Shown here: positions 26,761 through 35,441 of the stretch, in pieces
Layout: each line of letters starts with the position of its first letter
How positions within the stretch are numbered: the first letter of the stretch is position 1
From: Anaerocolumna xylanovorans DSM 12503
GTDB taxonomy: Bacteria; Bacillota; Clostridia; Lachnospirales; Lachnospiraceae
Length of the DNA: 64,000 nucleotides
Assembly (NCBI RefSeq): GCF_900143645.1
Contig: NZ_FRFD01000010.1
Location: 29,406 to 93,405, forward strand
Direction: 5' to 3'
Notes under the pieces: generated by a model
Databases searched by the model: none
Told to the model about the DNA's origin: nothing
The model's input: only the letters and a program-made list of their open reading frames with translations
Translations under genes and position numbers: made by a program

Positions 26761-27690
26761 TTACAGCTGCACGATTTCCACCTTGTTTTTCAGTTCTTCT
26801 ATCAGTTCCTTACTTGGCGGCTTGGTTCCCTGGGTTGTAACGGCACCTGCGGAGGCTGCCATGGCAAGCCTTACGGATTCTGTAAAATCATCCTTTTTAT
26901 CCAGGCTGTAGGACAGAGCTGCTACCATTGCATCTCCGGCGCCCACTGTGGAATGAGCTTCTACTTTAATTCCCGGGCATTTCACGGTATGTTCTTTTGT
27001 AAGGAATAAGGCTCCCATCTGCCCTAAGGAGATGGTTGCAAGGCTGCTGCCCTTTGCTAACAAATCCTTTCCCATGACCAGAAGTTCCTCTTCTGTCACT
27101 CTGTAATCCCTGTTATAATACCCTTCCAATTCGGTTCTGTTGGGTTTGATATAATCCGGACCGCCTTCCAGACCGTGGGCAAAAAGCTCACCGTCGGCAT
27201 CCAGAAATACCTTTGCTCCTTTTTCCTTTACCAATGGAATCAGCTTTAAGTAAATATCCTTCTCAATCCCTTTTGGAATACTGCCGGCAAATACGAAAAG
27301 GGTATCCTCGCCGGCATAGAATTTGAGTTTTTCCGTCAGGGCATTAAGCTCTTCTTCCGTTACAAAGGGTCCGGGCTCATTAAGCTCTGTTACAATCCCC
27401 TTCCCTTCTACAATCTTAAGGTTTACCCTTGTTTCATTGCCTATATGAACGAAATCGCTCTCTATTCCAAGCTTCTCTAAATTTTCTTCTATGAGCTTTC
27501 CGGTACTTCCCCCGCAAAATCCTGTGGCTATGGATTCACCGCCCATGGCCTTTATGGTCTTAGACACATTGATCCCCTTGCCTCCGATATCGGAAAGACA
27601 GTTTTTCAACCTGTTTAAACTCCCTTTTTCCAATTGGTCCAATTCTGCCGTTTTATCAATTGCCGGATTCATCGTAACTGTTACTATCAT
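26761..27690 (-). CDS. PfkB-family kinase, 1-phosphofructokinase/tagatose-6-phosphate kinase type
   Basis: 309 residues with the FruK/LacC N-terminal signature TVTMNPAIDKTAEL, the GGKGINVS sugar-binding loop, and the catalytic GAGDAMVAAL near residue 250. It would phosphorylate fructose 1-phosphate, or a related ketose phosphate, to the bisphosphate entering glycolysis. It is co-transcribed with the upstream IIA gene (22-nt gap). Together with the dehydrogenase it suggests a hexitol or ketose phosphate is channelled to fructose 1,6- or tagatose 1,6-bisphosphate. Confidence 0.9.
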   Translation of the reverse strand: MIVTVTMNPAIDKTAELDQLEKGSLNRLKNCLSDIGGKGINVSKTIKAMGGESIATGFCGGSTGKLIEENLEKLGIESDFVHIGNETRVNLKIVEGKGIVTELNEPGPFVTEEELNALTEKLKFYAGEDTLFVFAGSIPKGIEKDIYLKLIPLVKEKGAKVFLDADGELFAHGLEGGPDYIKPNRTELEGYYNRDYRVTEEELLVMGKDLLAKGSSLATISLGQMGALFLTKEHTVKCPGIKVEAHSTVGAGDAMVAALSYSLDKKDDFTESVRLAMAASAGAVTTQGTKPPSKELIEELKNKVEIVQL

Positions 27691-27712
27691 ATAGGTTCTT
27701 CACTTTCCTTTC

Positions 27713-28135
27713 TTATTTTCCCGTAAGGATTTCATAGATTTTATCTACACCGCTGTTAATTACTTCTATGACATTTTCAATATCGGAGAGCTTATCTGCG
27801 ATATTGGAAAGAATCTCAAGGTGCTCTTCTCCTATACCCGCAACGGCTATTACCAATTTCACCTTTTCACTTCCCCAGTCCGTTCCTTCCGGAAATACCA
27901 TAACCGCTATACCGGATTGTTTAATGCTCTTCTTGGCAGCCTCAATACCATGGGGAAGGGCTATCCCATTTCCGATATTAGTGGAAAAGGACTCTTCCCT
28001 TAGAAGCATTGCTTCAATATAACTTGCCTCCACATATCCGCTTTCATATAGTTTCCTGCCAATATCACGGATTACCAGTTCCTTGGGTTTTGCTTTGCAA
28101 TTAATCTCAATATTATTTTTTAATAATAGTTCCAC
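27713..28135 (-). CDS. mtlF: PTS EIIA, mannitol/fructose type
   Basis: 140 residues with the active-site His in NGIALPHGIEAAKK (about residue 62), the mannitol-type IIA signature. It receives phosphate from HPr and passes it to the IIB domain of the membrane component. It starts with GTG at 28135, preceded by GAAAGGA at 9 nt. It lies between the activator gene and the kinase gene, in the order IICB, regulator, IIA seen in Bacillus and Clostridium mtl loci. Confidence 0.92.
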   Translation of the reverse strand: MELLLKNNIEINCKAKPKELVIRDIGRKLYESGYVEASYIEAMLLREESFSTNIGNGIALPHGIEAAKKSIKQSGIAVMVFPEGTDWGSEKVKLVIAVAGIGEEHLEILSNIADKLSDIENVIEVINSGVDKIYEILTGK

Positions 28136-28262
28136 CGTAATCTATCCTTTCCTGTATGAGCTGTTTCTGTCTCCATTATAAGCCTTCCCTGATACCGGTT
28201 CAATTGAAGCAAACATGACTTTGTCATCATACTATGAAGACATTTTTCTTACTTCTTTTTCA

Positions 28263-30362
28263 TCAAACTGTCTCTAAGTATTGTTTAAAATACAGCCTTA
28301 ATATCTTTTCCAGGTAATCTCTGATTTCTTCCTGCTCTCCCTTAAAGATAAGATTCAGAAATTTAGTGTCCTCAATTAACTGGCTGCTTACAAAGCCCAT
28401 AGTATCTCCGTTAACCTTTGCTTCGTCGTCCTCCGGAATCAGCATGATTACCACGGCCCGGATACCTTTAAAATAGGGATCCAAAAAAGGGGTCCTGTCT
28501 TTTGTGACACATAGGGAGAAATTAGGTTTTACTACGCCTCCGGTTCTGGAGTGCAGCAGGGCAAAGCCATATTCCGGAATTATCTGCGAAGAGATTTTCT
28601 CCCTTCTCTTAATATCCTCCTGAATAGTCAGCCGATTTGCATTAAAAGGTGAAATTCTTTCTGAAACGGCAACCAGCAGTTCCTCAAAGGGTATGGTATC
28701 GCTTACCTTCATAAACTGAAAATCCTTAAGAATTCCCTTAATCTGGTTGATAAAGAAATTAATATGCTCGAGCTGCCTTGAAAACTCACTGTCTGTGCCG
28801 CTTTTCTTTGGCGTTTTTGCATATAGTTTGACTTTTTCATCAATCTGTTTTAATTCCTTGTCCGTAAGCAGAGGACTTACCATTAAAACATCTGCTCCCG
28901 CTTCTTCCAATTCTACATTGGATATCATAAAATCAAGATTTTTTAATACTCCCGGTGATAAGTCCTCCTTGCCGTAGGTATATATCTGTACACGGTCCCT
29001 TAGGAAGTTCTTAAGCTTTGAATGCATTAGTCTTGAGATACCGATGCCGCTGACGCAGATAATTCCTAAGTCTACTTTACGAAGACTTTCTTTCTTATCT
29101 AAAAGTCTTACACCTGCCGCACCAAAATGCATTACAAGGTAGCCGATTTCATCCTCCGGCACAGAAAATCCATATTTCTTCTCAATATACTCTCCCACAG
29201 CCTTGCATTTCCCATAGATATCAGGATAGGTCTCCTGTATCTGCAAAAGCAGGGGATTTGTGATAGAAAGCCCATTTTTCAGCCGGATAAAGGTAGGCTT
29301 TAGATGGGCCAGCAGTCCCATTATAAATTCTTCATCCTGCTTTAACTCATAGGAGCTGTCCCGGTCATAGACATTCACCATCTCGTTGATTAATTCCAGC
29401 AATTCTTCGCTTACCGCCCTGTCATTATCCTTGTCTCCGTTAAGGTCAATGGACTGGATCTTAGAACCGCTGATGTGAAGCAGAATGTATGCAATTTCCG
29501 CCTCCGGTATTCTTATATGGAATTCCTTTTCCAGGGACTCCGCTATTCTTAAAGCAAGGGCATAGTCTTCGTGATACATGATTTTATCCGCTGCCTTTGC
29601 ATCCGCAGGAAGGATGTCTTTATTTTTTATTCTCATAATTGCTATAGTAATGTGAAGCACCAGGGAACAGTAAGAACTGTTGGTAAGCTTAATAAGCTTT
29701 TTATCCCTGATACTTCCAAGGCATAGCAGCACCTGTTTTAAAATGTTATAATCTATTAACTGAAAAATACCCTTGTTTTCTTTTTCGTAAAACTCCCCCA
29801 GAACGGACCATTTCTTCTCGCCGATTGCCAGTTTGATGTCTCCATTCTCCGGGTTTTCATCCAAAAAGCGCTTCACTGCCAGACGGTAATTTTTCTCTGT
29901 CCCCTCCAGCGTTACTCCGTATCCCTGTTTCCGTATCAGTGTCAGTTCAAACCGGTCAAACCATTCCTTAATGGTCTCCATATCATTGCTGATGGTTGCC
30001 TCGCTGACACCTAGTATATTACTGTAATAATAGAGTTTTTTAGGCTCCCTGTCCTTTAGAATCTCAAGGATCAGACTTGTTCTTCTCTTCTCTTTGTTAA
30101 TGTAATCTATCGTTTCATTGGACTCTAATTCTTCCAACAATAGTTCCTTACTGTGTCTCTCCCCCTCCAGCCAGATACCGGTACCTGCTTTGGTATTCAG
30201 ACGAAGTCCGTATTTTTTTAAGAACCCTTCCGTATTATCCAATTCCCTTTGAACGGTCCGTTTGCTTACCTTAACATCTTCTGCCAGCTTTTTGACAGGG
30301 ACTACCTTATCTTCCTTAAGAAGTATTGTAAACAACTGTATGAGGCGCGGAGATAACATCAT
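28263..30362 (-). CDS. mtlR: MtlR-type PRD transcriptional activator
   Basis: 699 residues from the ATG at 30362 (AGAGGG at 6 nt); an ATG 18 nt further upstream has no such site. Domain order: winged helix (about 1-65, VKKLAEDVKVSKRTVQREL), second HTH (85-145, YYSNILGVSEATISND), two PRD domains (about 200-420) with phospho-accepting histidines, a GatB/IIB-like domain (about 425-510; LGIICVSGIGISR, where Ser replaces the usual Cys), and a C-terminal mannitol IIA-like domain (about 550-699). It should activate the operon when the PTS is busy transporting. The IIB-like domain appears to lack the phosphorylatable Cys of Bacillus MtlR. Confidence 0.9.
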   Translation of the reverse strand: MMLSPRLIQLFTILLKEDKVVPVKKLAEDVKVSKRTVQRELDNTEGFLKKYGLRLNTKAGTGIWLEGERHSKELLLEELESNETIDYINKEKRRTSLILEILKDREPKKLYYYSNILGVSEATISNDMETIKEWFDRFELTLIRKQGYGVTLEGTEKNYRLAVKRFLDENPENGDIKLAIGEKKWSVLGEFYEKENKGIFQLIDYNILKQVLLCLGSIRDKKLIKLTNSSYCSLVLHITIAIMRIKNKDILPADAKAADKIMYHEDYALALRIAESLEKEFHIRIPEAEIAYILLHISGSKIQSIDLNGDKDNDRAVSEELLELINEMVNVYDRDSSYELKQDEEFIMGLLAHLKPTFIRLKNGLSITNPLLLQIQETYPDIYGKCKAVGEYIEKKYGFSVPEDEIGYLVMHFGAAGVRLLDKKESLRKVDLGIICVSGIGISRLMHSKLKNFLRDRVQIYTYGKEDLSPGVLKNLDFMISNVELEEAGADVLMVSPLLTDKELKQIDEKVKLYAKTPKKSGTDSEFSRQLEHINFFINQIKGILKDFQFMKVSDTIPFEELLVAVSERISPFNANRLTIQEDIKRREKISSQIIPEYGFALLHSRTGGVVKPNFSLCVTKDRTPFLDPYFKGIRAVVIMLIPEDDEAKVNGDTMGFVSSQLIEDTKFLNLIFKGEQEEIRDYLEKILRLYFKQYLETV

Positions 30363-30421
30363 ATCAAACCCTCTTTCCATTACTTAATTGAATTTCCTAT
30401 ACTTTCAAAATCAGGAACAAA

Positions 30422-30459
30422 GGGTTGGCAAGACATCCGCTAAGGTGTTTTGCCATCCC
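30422..30459 (-). repeat. Intercistronic stem-loop between mtlA and mtlR
   Basis: An imperfect hairpin of about 12 bp with GGCAAAACA opposed to TGTCTTGCC, 30 nt after the mtlA stop. Only a few Ts follow, so it may be a leaky terminator or an mRNA-protecting element. Confidence 0.45.
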
Positions 30460-30488
30460 CTGTTCTCTTCTTTATTTTAAGCAGAATA

Positions 30489-31856
30489 TTAAGCTTTCAA
30501 TTCTTCCACTAACAAATCATATTCCGGTGCTGCCATGAAGTTTTTAATTAACACAAGCCTGGCATTCGGACAGCTATGTGCTGCACGGTCTCTTAATTCT
30601 TCATGCGTTACCACCACCTGGGCATCTTCCGGTATGGAAGAAACGGATGCGTGGACTACCTTAATGGAATCAAGACCGGCTGCCGCAAGCTTCTTGCGTA
30701 ATATGGTGGCACCCATAGCACTGGAACCCATTCCTGCATCACAGGCAAATACAATATTTTTAACACCCTTTATTGCTACAGTATCTACAATACCCTTGGA
30801 AGCATTCTTCATTTCCTTCATCATCTTCTGGGCGGCTTCCAAATCTTCTTCCTTGCCAAAGGCTTTTAAAAGAGGAAGCGCTACAAGGCAGGATACGGCA
30901 CAGGCTATCACTACGGAGAGGATTACACCCAGATAGCTGTCTTTTGCTGTCATGCCAAGTACAGCAATAATACTTCCGGGTGATGCCGGTCCTACAAGGC
31001 CTGCCTTAAAGAGACTTAAGGTAAATACTCCGCTGGCTCCGCCTGCCATGGCTGCCAGAATCAGAATAGGATTCATAAGGATATAAGGGAAGTAAATTTC
31101 ATGAATACCACCTAAGAAGTGGATGATAATTGCTCCCGGTGCGGAACTCCTGGCATTTCCTTTACCAGCGATACAGTAAGCAAGAAGTATTCCAAGTCCA
31201 GGACCCGGATTGGCTTCCAGTAAGAAGAAGATGGACTTACCGGTTTCAGAAGCCTGCTGCATACCCATCGGTGATAAGATACCGTGATTTACCGCATTGT
31301 TTAAGAATAATATTTTAGCAGGTTCAATAAATAAACTTACTAAAGGCAGAATTCCATGATTTACGAAGAAACCAACACCGGCTTCCATAAAGGTATTGAG
31401 TCCGGCTACAACCGGACTGATGCCAAGAAAACCGATTAATGCAAGTATACCTCCTAAAATACCAATGGAAAAGTTATTTACTAACATTTCAAAGCCCGCT
31501 ATTACTTTACCTTCTATTAATTTATCAAATTTTTTAATTATGTAGCCTGCTAAAGGTCCCATAATCATGGCTCCTAAAAACATCGGCACATCTGCTCCTA
31601 CTATAACACCCATAGTGGCAATAGCACCCATAACACCGCCTCTTACTCCAGCGACATTCTTACCGCCGGTATAGGCAATAAGTAACGGTAAAAGGTAGGT
31701 GGACATAGGGCCTACAAGCTCGGCTAATTTTTCATTGGGAGCCCAGCCGGTTGGAATAAATAATGCGGTTATAAGCCCCCATGCAATAAACGCACCGATG
31801 TTAGGCATTACCATACTGCTTAAAGCTCTGCCGAATGATTGAACTTTTTCTTTCAT
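30489..31856 (-). CDS. mtlA: PTS EIICB, mannitol class
   Basis: 455 residues. The N-terminal IIC domain (about 1-335) has eight or so membrane segments with the family pattern MPNIGAFIAWG and the GGIHEIYFPYIL motif around the substrate site. The C-terminal IIB domain (about 365-455) carries the phosphocysteine in VFACDAGMGSSAMGA. It imports and phosphorylates a hexitol, probably mannitol. IIA is separate in this operon. AGAGAGGG precedes the ATG. First gene of the seven-gene operon. Confidence 0.95.
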   Translation of the reverse strand: MKEKVQSFGRALSSMVMPNIGAFIAWGLITALFIPTGWAPNEKLAELVGPMSTYLLPLLIAYTGGKNVAGVRGGVMGAIATMGVIVGADVPMFLGAMIMGPLAGYIIKKFDKLIEGKVIAGFEMLVNNFSIGILGGILALIGFLGISPVVAGLNTFMEAGVGFFVNHGILPLVSLFIEPAKILFLNNAVNHGILSPMGMQQASETGKSIFFLLEANPGPGLGILLAYCIAGKGNARSSAPGAIIIHFLGGIHEIYFPYILMNPILILAAMAGGASGVFTLSLFKAGLVGPASPGSIIAVLGMTAKDSYLGVILSVVIACAVSCLVALPLLKAFGKEEDLEAAQKMMKEMKNASKGIVDTVAIKGVKNIVFACDAGMGSSAMGATILRKKLAAAGLDSIKVVHASVSSIPEDAQVVVTHEELRDRAAHSCPNARLVLIKNFMAAPEYDLLVEELKA

Positions 31857-31901
31857 TTCATACCCTCTCTTTAAATCATAATGAATAGCGCATATGACAT
31901 A

Positions 31902-31970
31902 TTAAGAAGCGATTGGCCAATCTTTTCTTAAGATATTTTTATTATAAAGGATTCCCTCCCAATTATTCAA
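31902..31970 (-). promoter_or_regulatory. Second promoter and 30-bp palindrome in the mtlA leader
   Basis: On the minus strand TTGAAT (31965-31970), an 18-nt spacer and TATAAT (31941-31946) form a plausible promoter. Just downstream of its start, 31902-31931 is a near-perfect palindrome centred on GATTGGCCAATC with TTAAGAA arms, suited as an operator or as an mRNA hairpin 45 nt before the start codon. Confidence 0.5.
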
Positions 31971-32074
31971 CTTAATGAAAATACCTTTTGTCACTAATCA
32001 ATAATGACAGAGCTAAAAACCGGATAATTTTGTGCTTTTTGTTCAAGGGGACCCTTCTTAATACAAAAGGGTGC

Positions 32075-32112
32075 ATTATAATATGGACAACCTTTTTTGT
32101 AAACGGTTCACA
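32075..32112 (-). promoter_or_regulatory. mtl operon promoter overlapped by a cre-like site
   Basis: On the minus strand TTTACA (32098-32103), a 17-nt spacer and TATAAT (32075-32080). The -35 is part of TGTAAACGGTTCACA (32098-32112), a near-perfect palindrome resembling a catabolite-responsive (CcpA/LacI-type) element, so binding would block the promoter. The region 31857-32179 contains this promoter, the inner promoter and the palindrome, and no gene. Confidence 0.6.
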
Positions 32113-32179
32113 TTGTGCCATACTATAATACACCCTTATTCAATTCTATTTTGTTTTGTATGAATTCCAAGCCTGCACC

Positions 32180-32593
32180 TTAGTTCAGAGACTCTTCCTC
32201 CTTCTCATACCGAAAGCCCTGGCATTCAAGGCAAAGAGAAAGCCAGCTGCAATTACAGCATACTTCAGACAATTTATTTTCAGCCAGAATATGCTTCTTT
32301 ACAAGTCGTTTAAATTCACGCCAGGTAAGCACCTCATTTTCTTTAAGGCCGCAAAACATCAAAGCCTTCCTGTCATAGTCCATAACCTTCTGTCCTGATG
32401 CACAGCCCTCTTCCTTATAATGAGGACAGCTTTTGCAGATGCTGTCGCCTCCTGATACCAGTTTAATTTCAGCATCCGGGGACTCCTCCAGTTCACAGAT
32501 GACCTCGGTCATGTTCCTTACAAACCCTTCACTGTAGCCAAAGCCCTTAAATTGTCCGATGCACATGCCGTGATGCGGTCTTAAACTTATCAT
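32180..32593 (-). CDS. DUF1284-family protein
   Basis: 137 residues starting with the family signature LRPHHGMCIGQFKGFGYS. Nine Cys include SICKSCPHY and CCNCSWLSLC, suggesting a metal or iron-sulfur site. Family function is unknown. It begins 4 nt after the HD-domain gene stop, indicating translational coupling, with only a weak ribosome binding site. Confidence 0.8.
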   Translation of the reverse strand: MISLRPHHGMCIGQFKGFGYSEGFVRNMTEVICELEESPDAEIKLVSGGDSICKSCPHYKEEGCASGQKVMDYDRKALMFCGLKENEVLTWREFKRLVKKHILAENKLSEVCCNCSWLSLCLECQGFRYEKEEESLN

Positions 32594-32597
32594 AAGC

Positions 32598-33101
32598 CTA
32601 TGCCTGCAGCTTTAAACGAAAGACATTCTTAAAAATTGCCTTTCCGGTTTCTGTTCTGAAAATATTACGGTATACATTCCGGATAGTCTCCTCGGATGCC
32701 TTATCCTCGTCCAGATTCACGAGAAAATCTGCTTCTACTAAAATCTGATAATCCTTGTCCGTAATATTGGTATAGGTATGATGATGGGCGATCAGATAAC
32801 ATACTCTTTTGACAAAAGCTTTTTCATAGCCAAGTTCCAAAAGCATGGGGTCTGCTACAATAGGGCCTTCAATCTGCTGGTAATTTCCTGCGCTGCTATT
32901 ATATTTTCTCTCACTTACCTTGATACCGATATCATGAACAACTGCCGTAACCTCTAAAATCTCCCTGGTCTCCTGGTCAAGACCTTCCAATTCACCAATC
33001 GTTTTTGCATAAGCATAAACCTTAAGAAAATGGCTAATTCTTCTTACATCCCCTGAATAATACTCAATCATAGCATTGATAACATCGCCGATTTGTCTCA
33101 T
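32598..33101 (-). CDS. HD-domain phosphohydrolase
   Basis: 167 residues with the HD metal motif VVHDIGIKVSE (about residue 52) preceded by a conserved helix with His (RISHFLKVYAYA), and a later YLIAHHHTY. Such small HD proteins hydrolyse phosphomonoesters or nucleotides; the substrate is not evident. Co-transcribed with DUF1284, a pairing that suggests a shared, unknown task. Confidence 0.82.
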   Translation of the reverse strand: MRQIGDVINAMIEYYSGDVRRISHFLKVYAYAKTIGELEGLDQETREILEVTAVVHDIGIKVSERKYNSSAGNYQQIEGPIVADPMLLELGYEKAFVKRVCYLIAHHHTYTNITDKDYQILVEADFLVNLDEDKASEETIRNVYRNIFRTETGKAIFKNVFRLKLQA

Positions 33102-33136
33102 AGATTCTCCTTTTTATTTCAGAAATAATACAATAA

Positions 33137-33182
33137 ATGCCCATTCCCTTTCTATTGCAATGCAAATAAAAGGAACAGGCAC
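33137..33182 (-). terminator. Possible terminator after the transglycosylase gene
   Basis: TGCCTGTTCC and its partial complement form an imperfect stem just past the stop, with TTTATTGTATTATTT after it on the minus strand. Confidence 0.45.
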
Positions 33183-33188
33183 TTTCGA

Positions 33189-33950
33189 CTAATTATTAAA
33201 CAGATTCATAACCGGAGCATTGTAACTGATTGCCTTGGAAAAATAGCTGTCCTTATCCTCTTCCTTATCATTCTTATTCTCTTCCATAAAAATCTCCATG
33301 AATTTCAAATAATCATCATAAGAAAAAAGTTCTTCCAGGATATTATTTTCCGGCGCATCCTCCGTTTCCGTTCTTACCAAATTATTCTTGATTTGTGCAA
33401 TATTAGGAAGATTCGTAGAGGAATCCGTACCGGATTTCACCGTTACAGTACTGCCCGCACTTACTCCCTCTTGCATATAACCCATAACCTTTTTCACATA
33501 ATTTTGTGTTTCTTTAAAAGGTGGTATTCCGCCATATTTTGCCACATTATTGCTGCCTGCATTGTAGGCTGCCAGGGCCAGAGAGGCATTTCCATCATAC
33601 TTATCAAGAAGCTGCGATATATACTTGGCTCCACCCATGATATTCTGTTTTGGGTCAAAGGAATCAGTTACACCCAGTGAAGCGGCAGTTCTTGGCATTA
33701 GCTGCATTATTCCCTGCGCCCCGCACCTGGAAACCGCATCCGGTTTAAAATTCGATTCCTGTTTACCGATAGCCTTTAATAAATTCACCGGCACATTATA
33801 CTTGTCTGCTGCTTCGTTAAAAATCTCATCCAGACTCACGGTTTCTCCAAGAAAGGAAGAAAAATCCTGTGATGAACTCACTTTCTTCTCTTGGGAAGCT
33901 GCAGCACTTGCAGTAGTTGTAAGACGATTTATTCCTTGAATTTCTGACAT
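33189..33950 (-). CDS. Soluble lytic transglycosylase (SLT domain)
   Basis: 253 residues from the ATG at 33950 (GGGAGA upstream). The SLT domain occupies about residues 40-160: catalytic Glu in AIGKQESNF, then GAQGIMQLMP, and LALAAYNAGSNNV. This cleaves peptidoglycan with 1,6-anhydro product formation. There is no obvious signal peptide; an alternative start 96 nt upstream adds no signal either. Export or a role inside the mother cell is unresolved. The C-terminal 90 residues are acidic and without a known domain. Confidence 0.88.
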   Translation of the reverse strand: MSEIQGINRLTTTASAAASQEKKVSSSQDFSSFLGETVSLDEIFNEAADKYNVPVNLLKAIGKQESNFKPDAVSRCGAQGIMQLMPRTAASLGVTDSFDPKQNIMGGAKYISQLLDKYDGNASLALAAYNAGSNNVAKYGGIPPFKETQNYVKKVMGYMQEGVSAGSTVTVKSGTDSSTNLPNIAQIKNNLVRTETEDAPENNILEELFSYDDYLKFMEIFMEENKNDKEEDKDSYFSKAISYNAPVMNLFNN

Positions 33951-34025
33951 AAAGTTCTCCCACTTCTCCTTGTAAAGCGACAAAATATACATTAACTTCC
34001 TGTCCATTATAACGTAATCCCCTAT

Positions 34026-34077
34026 AAAAAAGCAAGTGCTTTTCAATGGGAAATGTGTAGGAAAAGCACCTGGCTTT
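34026..34077 (-). terminator. Terminator of the GH30/phosphorylase operon
   Basis: AAAGCCAGGTGCTTTTC pairs with GAAAAGCACTTGCTTT (one bulge) and is followed by TTTTTT on the minus strand, 5 nt past the GH30 stop. Confidence 0.85.
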
Positions 34078-34081
34078 CGTT

Positions 34082-35410
34082 CTATTTTATGACAGCTGTC
34101 ACAATAGAGCTTTTAGGAGCCAAAAACTCAGTATTTAATCCATTTATCCTTACGGATACCGGCATATCCTCTTCCTGCTTATTCAGTACTACTAATATAA
34201 CAGAGCCGTCGGCATTTTTAAAAGCAGTCATTTCCAGCTTATCTGTATATTTCGTAAGGGCAATTCTTTTAGCTTCCCTGCCGATATAACGGCTGAAATG
34301 TCTGATATAGTGAAAGGACAGTTTTTCTTCATAGCTGCCATCCTCTGTATTTACCATAATTGGGGCATCACAGAAATTATTCACATGATTTGGTCCACCC
34401 TTTTCATCAAGCAGTATATTCCAATCGATAAAGGCAGTCATTCCGGCATTCAAATTTCCAATGATATCATGGGCATACATCTGGGCATTTCTTAGCTGTC
34501 CGGCATCAAACCGGCTGTATTCCACACAGCCTTCGGTAAAGATTAGCTCTTTTCCCGGAAAAGCGTCTTTCGTCAGGCTGATTGCTTCAAAGTGATCCCC
34601 CGTATACCAGTGGAAAGCCACACCATCAATCATCTTGTCAGTTTCCTCGTCAATGACAGCTTTTGCCCGTTCAAACAGTCTTTCCTTGTTATGATCCCAG
34701 ATATTGATCTTAACATGGGAAAGTCCATTCTTAACCAATGCCTTATAGAGATAGTCCCTTAAGAATTCCTTCTCTTCTTCGGGGTTAAAGCTGCAGGAAT
34801 CCCAGGTCTGGACGGCATCCGGCTCATTCTGAACCGTAAGCCTCTTAACCGGAAAGCCAAGCGCCTCATATTCCTTAATATAGCGGCAGATATACTCTGC
34901 CCAGAATTCCTTGTATTCTTCTTTTAATTTACCGCCGTGGTTCCTGTCATTGTTCGTCTTCATAAAGGCAGGCGGTGACCAGGGAGTTAACATCAGATCG
35001 AAGTCCTCTCCCTTTACACTTTTTGCTCTTCTTAACAGAGGCAGGATATATTCCTCATCCCTCTTTAAGGAGAAGGACTTCATCTCCCTGTCATCAGGGT
35101 CATCCATCGCCGTGTAGTTATCTAAAGAAAAATCACAACTGTCAATATGGGTGCGGACAAAGTGGTATCTTAGCCCCTCCTCTCCAAAATAGTTTTCTAA
35201 GACCTCTTCCTGTTTTTCCTTTTCAAGTTTGGAAAAGGAATAGCCCGCTGCTTCTGTTACTGCTCCGCCGAAACCGTGAAAGGTCTGGTATTCAATATCA
35301 GGATACAGATTCACCACATTCATGGCGGCGCCTTTTTCCTCGGGCAGTTCCAAGTCAAGAACCTTGGTTATCCTTTCCTGGTTCTCATAAGTGGTAACGA
35401 TTAACTCCAT
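34082..35410 (-). CDS. GH30-family glycoside hydrolase
   Basis: 442 residues. The N-terminal FHGFGGAVTEAAGYS is the GH30 signature; the acid/base Glu is in TVQNEPDAVQTW (about residue 197) and the nucleophile Glu in LIFTEGCVEYS (about 294), followed by a C-terminal beta-domain. GH30 members include glucosylceramidase-like beta-glucosidases and beta-1,6-glucanases. There is no signal peptide, so it acts on imported oligosaccharides. It lies 31 nt downstream of the large phosphorylase gene, which suggests joint breakdown of a beta-glucan with mixed linkages. Confidence 0.9.
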   Translation of the reverse strand: MELIVTTYENQERITKVLDLELPEEKGAAMNVVNLYPDIEYQTFHGFGGAVTEAAGYSFSKLEKEKQEEVLENYFGEEGLRYHFVRTHIDSCDFSLDNYTAMDDPDDREMKSFSLKRDEEYILPLLRRAKSVKGEDFDLMLTPWSPPAFMKTNNDRNHGGKLKEEYKEFWAEYICRYIKEYEALGFPVKRLTVQNEPDAVQTWDSCSFNPEEEKEFLRDYLYKALVKNGLSHVKINIWDHNKERLFERAKAVIDEETDKMIDGVAFHWYTGDHFEAISLTKDAFPGKELIFTEGCVEYSRFDAGQLRNAQMYAHDIIGNLNAGMTAFIDWNILLDEKGGPNHVNNFCDAPIMVNTEDGSYEEKLSFHYIRHFSRYIGREAKRIALTKYTDKLEMTAFKNADGSVILVVLNKQEEDMPVSVRINGLNTEFLAPKSSIVTAVIK

Positions 35411-35441
35411 TTATCATATCCTCCTTTAATAAACTCTTCTG

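Noticed and set aside
30422..30459. Could be a BglG-type antiterminator (RAT) site
   Set aside because: The hairpin does not fit the RAT consensus, and MtlR-type proteins act on DNA.
34911..35397. Plus-strand open frames opposite the GH30 gene
   Set aside because: They are antisense shadows; the minus strand has a complete GH30 enzyme with catalytic residues.
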